From Thalassolituus marinus (GTDB taxonomy: Bacteria > Pseudomonadota > Gammaproteobacteria > Pseudomonadales > Oceanobacteraceae): a stretch of DNA of 37,023 nucleotides. Positions within the stretch are counted from its first letter, which is position 1, and each line of letters begins with the position of its first letter. Below are positions 16,541 to 24,214 of this stretch, piece after piece. A model generated the notes under the pieces. The model was not told where the DNA came from, did not search any database, and saw nothing but the letters and a program-made list of their open reading frames with translations. The position numbers were made by a program, and so were the translations under genes. The stretch lies in NCBI RefSeq assembly GCF_020320395.1, contig NZ_JAEDAH010000006.1, forward strand, positions 1 to 37,023, read 5' to 3'.

Positions 16541-18088
16541 TTATAACGTCTCCAGATGATTCAGGCAGTGTTCGGCGCGGGCCAGAATGGCCTGCTGTTT
16601 GGCCGGCGCCATGCGGTCGTAGCTGCGGTACATCATCGCCATGCGCGGGTTGGCGGCGAACGCCTCGCGGTGGCGGATTAAAAAGTGCCAGTACAGGCTG
16701 TTGAATGGGCAGCTGTCAGGTTCATCGGCGCTTTTGACGTTGTACTGGCAGTGACGACAATAGTCGGACTGGCGCTCAATGTACTTACCGGAGGCGCAAT
16801 AGGGCTTGCTGCCCAGCAGTCCACCATCGGCGTGCATCATCATGCCGAGCGTGTTCGGCAGTTCTACCCAGTCATAGGCGTCGGCGTACATCGCCAGATA
16901 CCAGTCACAGATATCGGCCGGAACGATACCGCTGAGTAAGGCAAAGTTACCGGTGACCATCAGGCGCTGAATGTGGTGGGCATAGGCATTCGTGAGTGTG
17001 TTGCGTAGTGCTTCCGCCATGCAATGCATTCCGGTGTTTCCACTCCAGTAGTAACCAGGTAAGCGGCGCTGGTTTTGCAGCGCATTGCGCTCTGCGTACT
17101 GCGGCATAAAGGTCCAGTAAATGCCGCGCACGTATTCTCGCCAACCAATGATCTGACGAATAAACCCCTCGGCTGCCGAGAGCGGCACTCTGTTATTGAG
17201 GAAAGCCTGCTCTGCGGCGTTGCAGACTTCCAGAGCGGTCAGCAGACCGCAGTTGATGTAGGGGGATAACAGACTGTGAAAAAGAGAATCGGCTTCTGTG
17301 CCCAGGCTGTGGCTGCTGACCATCGCATCCTGATAACGCCCGAAGTGAGGCAGCCGGTACTGGATAAAGTGTTCAAGTACCTGCAATGCCTGCGCTCTGG
17401 TGGTAGCCCAGTGAAAGGCTGACAGGGAACCCGGATGGTCCGGAAAATGTTCTTCCACCACAGCAAAGACCTGTTTATCCAGTGCGTCATAGTCAAACGT
17501 CAGTGACGGGGGAACAGGCACTTCGCCTTTGTAGGCACTGCGGTTGTCGGCATCGAAATTCCATTGCCCGCCACGGGGCTTATCACCCTCCATCAGCAAG
17601 CCGGTGCTGCGGCGCATATCCCGGTAAAAGTACTCCATACGCAGCTGCTTACGACTACTGGCCCAGTGACGGAAGTCAGCCGTTCGACTTAGAAAACGAT
17701 CATCTTCATAGACGCTGACCGGAACACCCAGCACTCTGGACCAATCGTTATCCATTGCCTGCTGCAAGCGGTATTCACCGCACTGGGTAAGCACCAGTTC
17801 AGTGCATTGATGTCGTTTAAGAGACTCTTCAACGGCACTCAGAAGCGACTTCGGGCCATCGGCAGCGTAGCTGTAGTAATCGACTTGCCAGCCAGCATTG
17901 CGCAGATCCTGTGCAAAATGGCGCATGGCGGAAAACAGCAGGGCAATTTTGTGTTTGTGATGTTTCACATAGGTGGCTTCTTCATGCACCTCTGCCATGA
18001 CCAGCCAGTCCTGTGCAGGATTCAGTGTACGCAGAGAGGCCAGTGATAGAGTCAGTTGATCGCCAGTAATCAGAGCCAGTTTCGCCAT
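16541..18088 (-). CDS. Iron-sulfur (6-4) photolyase / cryptochrome-related protein
   Basis: A 515-residue FeS-BCP (CryPro/PhrB-like) protein. In the Agrobacterium PhrB prototype this family repairs (6-4) photoproducts and carries a [4Fe-4S] cluster. The four cluster cysteines are visible at C356, C444, C447 and C460, with exactly the PhrB spacing (88, 3, 13). The catalytic-type HHxxR motif appears as AHHIQRLM (H371, H372, R375), 16 residues after the first cysteine as in PhrB. The N-terminus MAKLALITGDQLTLSLASL is typical of the DPRP antenna domain. It is the first gene of the operon, and candidate regulatory repeats lie 14-33 bp upstream of its start. Confidence 0.93.
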   Translation of the reverse strand: MAKLALITGDQLTLSLASLRTLNPAQDWLVMAEVHEEATYVKHHKHKIALLFSAMRHFAQDLRNAGWQVDYYSYAADGPKSLLSAVEESLKRHQCTELVLTQCGEYRLQQAMDNDWSRVLGVPVSVYEDDRFLSRTADFRHWASSRKQLRMEYFYRDMRRSTGLLMEGDKPRGGQWNFDADNRSAYKGEVPVPPSLTFDYDALDKQVFAVVEEHFPDHPGSLSAFHWATTRAQALQVLEHFIQYRLPHFGRYQDAMVSSHSLGTEADSLFHSLLSPYINCGLLTALEVCNAAEQAFLNNRVPLSAAEGFIRQIIGWREYVRGIYWTFMPQYAERNALQNQRRLPGYYWSGNTGMHCMAEALRNTLTNAYAHHIQRLMVTGNFALLSGIVPADICDWYLAMYADAYDWVELPNTLGMMMHADGGLLGSKPYCASGKYIERQSDYCRHCQYNVKSADEPDSCPFNSLYWHFLIRHREAFAANPRMAMMYRSYDRMAPAKQQAILARAEHCLNHLETL

Positions 18089-18101
18089 ACTTAATCCTCA
18101 T

Positions 18102-18121
18102 TTGTACAGGTATTGTATAGG
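18102..18121. promoter_or_regulatory. 11-bp-period direct repeats, candidate LitR/CarH-type operator
   Basis: TTGTACAGG (18102-18110) and TTGTATAGG (18113-18121) are direct repeats one helical turn apart, 14 bp upstream of the iron-sulfur photolyase start. A weaker third TTTTTCGG lies a further 11 bp on. Read in gene direction this is CCTATACAA then CCTGTACAA, overlapping a -10-like TATACAAT. TGTACA-containing sites and 11-bp tandem repeats are established for B12-dependent light-sensing MerR regulators (CarH/LitR). Assignment here is inference; no such regulator is in the window. Confidence 0.4.
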
Positions 18122-18221
18122 ATTTTTTCGGTGATGGAATTGGCGGTCGCTAAGACTTATTGATACTTCTGTCTGAGCAGACCGGGCAATTCGGACAAAT
18201 GGCACTGTTTTTGAAAGGTGA

Positions 18222-18360
18222 TTAACAACAGAATGCAGGGTTCGCTATAAAACCTTCACAATGATGTGGAATGCTTCTGTCATGAATCCTTTTGGTGCGC
18301 CCCTCAAGTGCGCAACGTAGCGTTCGCACCAAAAGATTGCATTAAGCCTCACTATGAGGC
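18222..18360 (+). promoter_or_regulatory. Promoter and structured leader of the ATP-grasp/alpha-E operon
   Basis: A sigma70-like promoter is suggested by TTAACA (18222-18227) and TATAAA (18246-18251), 18 bp apart. Downstream in the leader, 18289-18299 and 18325-18335 form a perfect 11-bp inverted repeat (CTTTTGGTGCG/CGCACCAAAAG). Its loop contains a second pairing option (GTGCG/CGCAC with AACG/CGTT). A further perfect hairpin, GCCTCA-CTA-TGAGGC, lies at 18346-18360. No T-run follows, so these are not obvious terminators. This covers the only gap over 300 bp between genes (18089-18394), which otherwise holds the divergent photolyase promoter. Confidence 0.4.
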
Positions 18361-18394
18361 GGCCTGAAGTCCGACCAGGACTGTGAGGAATGGT

Positions 18395-19882
18395 ATGTCA
18401 ACAGAGTGGAAAGAGTACGCCCCGCAGGAGGGGTATTTCGATGAGTTAATCAGTACGCCGGGCAACCCTCGTCAACCGGCCAAACGCCTGGTTAACTATC
18501 TGAGTTCTTTATCGGAAGAAGAGATTCTGTCGCGCAAAATGGCGGCCGATGCGACCATTAAGGAGATGGGTGTTTCCTTCACCGTATATACCGAAGGCGG
18601 CAACATCGACCGCGCCTGGCCTTTTGATATTGTTCCCCGCGTCATCTCACGCGCTCAGTGGGAAAAAACAGCAGCCGGTCTGAAGCAGCGATTGAAAGCG
18701 CTGAATATGTTCATCGATGATCTGTATCACGACCAGAACATTATCAAAGACGGAATCATTCCTGAGTTCGTTCTGAAGCAGTCGAAAAACTACCGCAAGG
18801 AATGTGAAGGCATTTCACCCCGTTACGGCGTGTGGGCGCATATTTGTGGCACCGACCTGGTTCGGGACGGCGATGGGCAATTCTACGTGCTGGAAGACAA
18901 CCTGCGTGTGCCATCCGGTGTGTCATATATGCTGGAAAACCGTTCCATTATGAAACGCGTTATTCCGGAAGTATTCGAGAAAGCAAACATCGCGCCGGTC
19001 GGGGATTACCCGGAACACCTGTTCGATATGCTGGCGTCATTGTCACCGCGTCGGGTCGCCAAACCTGTGGTCGTGGTGCTGACCCCCGGTATCTATAACT
19101 CCGCCTATTTTGAGCATGCATTTCTCGCCCAGCGTATGGGGGCTGAGCTGATTGAGGGTAGCGACCTGGTGGTGAAAGACGATGACTGCGTCTATATGAA
19201 AACCATCGCTGGTCTTGAACGCGTGGATGTTATTTATCGTCGTGTCGACGATATGTTCCTTGATCCGGAAGTATTCGAAAAAGATTCGGTACTGGGTGTG
19301 CCGGGTCTGATGCGTGCGTGGAAAGCAGGTAATGTGGCGCTGGCCAATGCACCGGGCGCTGGTGTAGCTGACGATAAGGTTGTGTACGCCTATGTGCCAC
19401 AGATTATTAAATATTACCTGGGTGAAGAACCGCTGATCCCGAACGTTGAAACCTACCTGTGCTATGACGATGAACAGCGTGAATACGTGCTGGCTAATCT
19501 CGATAAACTGGTGGTGAAACCTGCCAACGAATCGGGGGGGTACGGCATGCTGATTGGTCCGCACTCAACCAAAAAAGAGCGTGAAGAGTTTGCCCGTCTG
19601 ATTCAGGAAAACCCGCGTAACTATATTGCTCAGCCGACGCTGGCATTGTCCACGGCACCTACGCTGATTGGCAAAAGTAAGATTGAACCGCGTCATCTCG
19701 ACTTACGGCCATTTATTCTGCAGGGCAAAGACAGTTATGTAACAACGGGTGGCCTGACCCGGGTCGCGATGAAAAAGGGCTCGCTGGTGGTGAACTCGTC
19801 ACAGGGTGGCGGCAGTAAAGATACCTGGATTGTTGATACCGCACCGGCGAAAAAGAAATCCGCAGAAGGAGATAACGACTGA
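18395..19882 (+). CDS. Circularly permuted ATP-grasp protein (DUF404/DUF407, COG2308)
   Basis: A 495-residue protein of the circularly permuted ATP-grasp family, predicted from fold to ligate a carboxylate to an amine at the expense of ATP. Family landmarks: YTEGGNIDRAWPFDIVPRVI, the LRVPSGVSYMLENR segment, VVLTPGIYNSAYFEHAF, the glycine-rich VVKPANESGGYGMLIGP loop, and a late NSSQGGGSKDTW motif with the Asn expected for metal binding. An in-frame GTG exists at 18383, but the ATG at 18395 follows GAGGA and is preferred. It is the first gene of a five-gene operon, and its stop overlaps the alpha-E start (TGATG). Its substrate is unknown in this family. Confidence 0.9.
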   Translation: MSTEWKEYAPQEGYFDELISTPGNPRQPAKRLVNYLSSLSEEEILSRKMAADATIKEMGVSFTVYTEGGNIDRAWPFDIVPRVISRAQWEKTAAGLKQRLKALNMFIDDLYHDQNIIKDGIIPEFVLKQSKNYRKECEGISPRYGVWAHICGTDLVRDGDGQFYVLEDNLRVPSGVSYMLENRSIMKRVIPEVFEKANIAPVGDYPEHLFDMLASLSPRRVAKPVVVVLTPGIYNSAYFEHAFLAQRMGAELIEGSDLVVKDDDCVYMKTIAGLERVDVIYRRVDDMFLDPEVFEKDSVLGVPGLMRAWKAGNVALANAPGAGVADDKVVYAYVPQIIKYYLGEEPLIPNVETYLCYDDEQREYVLANLDKLVVKPANESGGYGMLIGPHSTKKEREEFARLIQENPRNYIAQPTLALSTAPTLIGKSKIEPRHLDLRPFILQGKDSYVTTGGLTRVAMKKGSLVVNSSQGGGSKDTWIVDTAPAKKKSAEGDND

Positions 19883-20820
19883 TGCTGTCAAAAGTTGCTG
19901 AGCGGGTTTATTGGGCGGCACGCTATCTGGAGCGTGCTGAGAGTACAGCCCGTATTCTGACCATTTACGATAAATTGCTGTTTGACCTGCCACGTCGGGT
20001 CAACCTTGGCTGGTATAACCTGATTGTTATTAACAGCCTGGAAGCTGATTTTAATGAGCGCTACTCCGTGCGTGATGAACGCAATGTGGTGAAGTTTTTA
20101 CTCGGTGATGAAAGTAATCCTTCATCACTGGTGAGCTCGATGAAAGCGGTACGGGAAAATATCCGTACTACACGTGATGTGATCCCACCGGAAACCTGGG
20201 AGCTGGTAAACGAGCTGACCATGTATGTGCAGGATAATCTGGCACAGGGTATCAGCCGCAGTAACCGCTATGAGTTTCTCGATAACGTGATCAAAGCGTG
20301 TCAACAGATTGTTGGCCTGTGGTATGTGAACATGCCACGCGATGCGGCCTGGGAAATGCTACTGCTGGGGCAGAACCTTGAACGTGCGGACTCCACCACG
20401 AGAAATCTGGATGCTGGTGTGGCGGCAATTATGCAGGTTGAAGACGACGACTTTGCCGTCAACGCACGGCAGATTATCTGGGGTAATGTGCTGCGTTCAC
20501 TGAATGCTGAACAGCCTTTCCGTCGCGCGACCCGTTCGTCGGTCAAGGGGCCGCTGGTGGTCAGTTATCTGATTGGTGACGAATTCTTCCCGCGCTCACT
20601 GCATTACTGCGTGGCTGAAATGATGGATGTAGCTGGCCGCCTGCCACACAGCAAGGAAGTAATGAGTGGACTGAAGAGCCTGCTCAATGATCTGCCTGGC
20701 AGTGAAGAGCCGGAAGAAGTCGGATCTGAATTCCGCGATATGTTAAACGATATACAGGTAGCCCTTGGTGACCTGCATGCTTCGTTCAGTAAAACCTGGT
20801 TTATGTCGGAGCCGTTATGA
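19882..20820 (+). CDS. Alpha-E domain protein (DUF403, COG2307)
   Basis: A 312-residue, predominantly helical protein made of one alpha-E domain. The characteristic start MLSKVAERVYWAARYLERAE is present, followed by FLDNVIKACQQIVGLW and LLGQNLERADSTTRNLD, whose conserved acidic and Arg residues recur within the domain. The biochemical role is unknown. Genes of this family almost always accompany COG2308 ATP-grasp and transglutaminase genes, and an accessory or catalytic role in a peptide-modification pathway has been proposed from context. Start and stop both overlap neighbours (TGATG at 19882 and ATGA at 20817), indicating tight translational coupling. Confidence 0.9.
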   Translation: MLSKVAERVYWAARYLERAESTARILTIYDKLLFDLPRRVNLGWYNLIVINSLEADFNERYSVRDERNVVKFLLGDESNPSSLVSSMKAVRENIRTTRDVIPPETWELVNELTMYVQDNLAQGISRSNRYEFLDNVIKACQQIVGLWYVNMPRDAAWEMLLLGQNLERADSTTRNLDAGVAAIMQVEDDDFAVNARQIIWGNVLRSLNAEQPFRRATRSSVKGPLVVSYLIGDEFFPRSLHYCVAEMMDVAGRLPHSKEVMSGLKSLLNDLPGSEEPEEVGSEFRDMLNDIQVALGDLHASFSKTWFMSEPL

Positions 20821-23800
20821 CCATTCGCGTTGCGATTCAGCACAACACGTATTACGACTTTGATCGCCCGGTTAATCTTTCTCCGCATGTCATTCGTTTG
20901 CGTCCGGCACCACACAGCCGTACGCCGATTCACAGTTACAGCCTGAAAATTGTGCCGGAAGATCATTTTATTAACTGGCAGCAGGATGCATTTGGTAACT
21001 TTCTGGCACGCGTTGTTTTTCCGGAGAAAACAAAGAAGTTCTCGGTAGAAGTCGAAGTTCAGGCGGATATGACCGTCATCAACCCATTCGATTTTTTCCT
21101 TGAAGAATACGCCGAAGACTTTCCGTTTAAATACGATAAACAACTTAAAAAAGAGCTGGCACCCTATCTGGAACTGAGCGAAGAGGGTAAGCGTTTTAAA
21201 GCCCTGTTCGACAGTGTGCCGAAGAAGAAACAGCGCACCATTGATTTTCTGGTGGCTATTAATCAGAGCATTCAGAACCACGTTGAGTATTGCGTGCGCC
21301 TGGAACCGGGTATTCAGACGCCGGAGGAAACGCTGGAACTGGCCAAAGGTTCCTGTCGCGACAGTGCCTGGCTGTTAGTGCAGATGCTGCGTCATTGCGG
21401 CCTGGCGGCGCGCTTTGCTTCCGGTTATCTGGTACAGCTGACGGCCGATGAAAAATCGCTGGATGGACCATCGGGGCCGGAAGCCGATTTCACCGACCTG
21501 CATGCCTGGTGTGAAGTTTTTCTGCCGGGGGCGGGCTGGGTTGGTCTTGATCCGACTTCCGGGCTGTTCGCCGGCGAAGGGCATATTCCGCTGGCCTGCA
21601 CACCGGACCCGGTATCGGCTGCGCCAATTCAGGGCTTCACCGACAAGTGTGAAGTGGAATTTGATTTTGCCAATACCGTCACCCGTATTCTGGAAGATCC
21701 ACGGGTAACCAAACCCTACAGCGATTCAGACTGGGCCGATATTCTGCTGCTTGGCGACGAAGTGGATCGCCGGATGCTGGCCGATGATGTGCGCCTGACG
21801 ATGGGCGGTGAACCGACCTTTGTTTCCATTGATGATATGGAATCGGCACAGTGGAATACCGCTGCGCTGGGGAAAGATAAACTGGCGTTATCGAAAACCC
21901 TGTTGCTGAAACTGCGTGACCATTTCGCTCCGAAAGGTCTGCTGCATTATGGTCAGGGTAAGTGGTATCCCGGCGAGGAAGTACCACGCTGGGCACTGGG
22001 TTTGTTCTGGCGCACGGATGGTGAGCCGTTATGGGACAGACCGGAGCTGTTAGCTCGCATCGATAAACACTATGGACATCGACAGAAAGACGCTGATCAG
22101 TTTGCGCGTAAACTGTGCGAAAAATTAGGCCTCGATGAAGGTTACGCTCAGGCAGCCTACGAAGATGGTCTGCATTATTTATTGCAGGAGCAAAACCTGC
22201 CAGTGAATCTGGATTCGCAGATTGCCGGCGCCAAAGACAGTCTGGCGCGTCGTCGTCTGGCCCGGGTGCTGGAGCAGGGGCTGGATACGCCGAGCGGCTA
22301 TGTGTTGCCATTGAACTGGGATTTCTATCAGCAGAGCTGGAGCTCCAGTCTGTGGGAATTCCGTCGTGGTCGTCTGACGTTAATTCCCGGTGATTCTCCG
22401 GTCGGTTTACGCCTGCCGTTAGAAAGCCTGCCATGGAGTGAAGAAGTTCGGCTGCCGCAGGAAGTCGATCCGTTCTCCGATCACGCACCGCTGGCCGGAC
22501 ACGATCAGCTGGTGGCAATAACATCGCATCAGCGTGCCGAACCCCCGGCAGAAAAGACGCAATCACAAACCGACGAGTCGGGTGATACTGCGCTGAACAG
22601 CCAGTGGCGTGATGTGGTTAAAACCGCACTGTGCGTTGAAGCGCGTGATGGAAAAATTCATATTTTCATGCCGCCATTGCCGTATCTGGAAAGCTATGTG
22701 CAGCTACTGGCGTGTGTCGAAGCCTGCGCTGCTGAGCTGAATATGCCGGTGGTTATTGAAGGCTATGAACCACCACGCGACAGCCGCATGAAAAAACTGC
22801 TGGTGACTCCGGACCCGGGTGTTATTGAAGTGAACATTCACCCGGCGAATAACTGGCGCGAGCTGGTGGCGAATACCACTGAACTGTATCAGGCCGCACG
22901 CGAGTCACGACTGGGGGCCGAGAAATTCATGCTCGATGGCCGCCATACCGGCACCGGCGGTGGCAATCACATTACCCTCGGCGGGCCGACGCCGGCAGAC
23001 AGTCCGCTGCTGCGCCGACCCGATGTTTTACAGAGTTTTGTCACTTACTGGCAGCATCATCCATCGTTGTCGTACCTGTTTTCCGGGGCCTTTATCGGTC
23101 CGACCAGTCAGGCACCGCGTGTTGATGAAGCGCGCGATGAATCCCTGTACGAACTGGAAATCGCCTTCCAGCAGATGCCACTGGGCGAGACGCCACAGCC
23201 GTGGATGGTTGACCGCATAATGCGCAACCTGCTGATCGACGTCACCGGTAATACCCACCGGGCGGAATTCTGTATCGATAAACTGTTTGCTCCCGGTGCC
23301 AGTTCCGGCCGTTTGGGCTTGCTTGAATTCCGTGGCTTTGAAATGCCACCACACGCGCGTATGTCGCTGGTACAGGGCTTGTTAATCCGCGCGCTGATGA
23401 CCCGTTTCTGGCGTGAGCCGTATCGCAAACCGCTGGTGCGCTGGGGCACTGAGCTGCATGATCGTTTTATGCTGCCGCACTATATCTGGCGTGATGTGTG
23501 TTCGGTGGCACAGGACTTACAGGATCACGGTCTCGATTTTAAACCCGAGTGGCTGGCACCGTTTGAGGAGTTCCGTTTCCCGCATTACGGGCGCGTACAG
23601 CTCGATGATATTTCTATCGAACTGCGCTGGGCGATTGAACCCTGGCACGTACTGGGTGAAGAAGTATCGAGCTTTGGCACTGCCCGCTACGTCGACTCGT
23701 CGGTGGAGCGTTTGCAGGTGAAAGTTACCGGCATCAAGGGCGAGCGTTATGTACTGGCCTGTAATGGTCGTCGTGTACCGCTGCGCAACACTGGCCGCAA

Positions 23801-24182
23801 AGACGAGTATGTGGCTGGCGTGCGCTACAAAGCCTGGGCACCGCCTTCGGCTTTGCATCCGACCATTGATGTGCATGCACCGCTGGTGTTCGATCTGATT
23901 GATACCTGGAACGGACGCTCGGTGGGTGGCTGTACCTACGCGGTCAGTCATCCGGGCGGGCGTAACTACGACACCTTCCCGGTCAATGCCTTTGAAGCGG
24001 AAGCGCGTCGGGTCAATCGTTTCAGCGATATTGGCCATACTCAGGGGCCGTTTACCGCACGCCCTGAGGTGGATGCCTTGCGTGAGTTCTTCCCGCACAC
24101 CACAGTGCGGCCGATGGCTCCGCCGCCGGAAGATTCAGCGGATGATTATCCGCATACACTGGATCTGCGCCGGATGCGTTAA
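20817..24182 (+). CDS. Transglutaminase-like/DUF2126 fusion protein
   Basis: An 1121-residue cytoplasmic two-part protein. Residues 1 to about 300 form a bacterial transglutaminase-like (COG1305) domain with an N-terminal beta region and an intact triad: C180 in GSCRDSAW, H229 in DLHAWCEVF and D245 in GLDPTSG. The remaining ~800 residues are DUF2126 (COG4196), with GGEPTFVSIDDMES, GKWYPGEEVPRWALGLFW, GRHTGTGGGNHITLGG, and LLEFRGFEMPPHARMSL. DUF2126 has been proposed to be a glutamine synthetase-like amidoligase; I cannot confirm catalytic residues by eye. The family normally occurs as this fusion. A peptidase/transferase coupled to a ligase suggests building and trimming of amide bonds. Confidence 0.9.
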   Translation: MTIRVAIQHNTYYDFDRPVNLSPHVIRLRPAPHSRTPIHSYSLKIVPEDHFINWQQDAFGNFLARVVFPEKTKKFSVEVEVQADMTVINPFDFFLEEYAEDFPFKYDKQLKKELAPYLELSEEGKRFKALFDSVPKKKQRTIDFLVAINQSIQNHVEYCVRLEPGIQTPEETLELAKGSCRDSAWLLVQMLRHCGLAARFASGYLVQLTADEKSLDGPSGPEADFTDLHAWCEVFLPGAGWVGLDPTSGLFAGEGHIPLACTPDPVSAAPIQGFTDKCEVEFDFANTVTRILEDPRVTKPYSDSDWADILLLGDEVDRRMLADDVRLTMGGEPTFVSIDDMESAQWNTAALGKDKLALSKTLLLKLRDHFAPKGLLHYGQGKWYPGEEVPRWALGLFWRTDGEPLWDRPELLARIDKHYGHRQKDADQFARKLCEKLGLDEGYAQAAYEDGLHYLLQEQNLPVNLDSQIAGAKDSLARRRLARVLEQGLDTPSGYVLPLNWDFYQQSWSSSLWEFRRGRLTLIPGDSPVGLRLPLESLPWSEEVRLPQEVDPFSDHAPLAGHDQLVAITSHQRAEPPAEKTQSQTDESGDTALNSQWRDVVKTALCVEARDGKIHIFMPPLPYLESYVQLLACVEACAAELNMPVVIEGYEPPRDSRMKKLLVTPDPGVIEVNIHPANNWRELVANTTELYQAARESRLGAEKFMLDGRHTGTGGGNHITLGGPTPADSPLLRRPDVLQSFVTYWQHHPSLSYLFSGAFIGPTSQAPRVDEARDESLYELEIAFQQMPLGETPQPWMVDRIMRNLLIDVTGNTHRAEFCIDKLFAPGASSGRLGLLEFRGFEMPPHARMSLVQGLLIRALMTRFWREPYRKPLVRWGTELHDRFMLPHYIWRDVCSVAQDLQDHGLDFKPEWLAPFEEFRFPHYGRVQLDDISIELRWAIEPWHVLGEEVSSFGTARYVDSSVERLQVKVTGIKGERYVLACNGRRVPLRNTGRKDEYVAGVRYKAWAPPSALHPTIDVHAPLVFDLIDTWNGRSVGGCTYAVSHPGGRNYDTFPVNAFEAEARRVNRFSDIGHTQGPFTARPEVDALREFFPHTTVRPMAPPPEDSADDYPHTLDLRRMR

Positions 24183-24214
24183 ACTGACGGCTCATGCAAA
24201 CGGTGTAACAGATT

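Noticed and set aside
18200-18216. Sigma54-like element (TGGCAC then TTGA with GG-N10-GA spacing)
   Set aside because: The invariant -12 GC is GA here, and a better sigma70-like pair lies just downstream. One mismatch in the critical dinucleotide makes it weak.
18289-18335. NtrC-type site suggested by GGTGC/GCACC half-sites
   Set aside because: The half-sites are in the opposite order and 25 bp apart, unlike the GCACC-N5-GGTGC arrangement expected for NtrC.
21679-22566. 295-residue minus-strand frame inside the DUF2126 gene
   Set aside because: Antisense shadow of a long, well-conserved gene; rich in Pro, Arg and Asp with no domain pattern.
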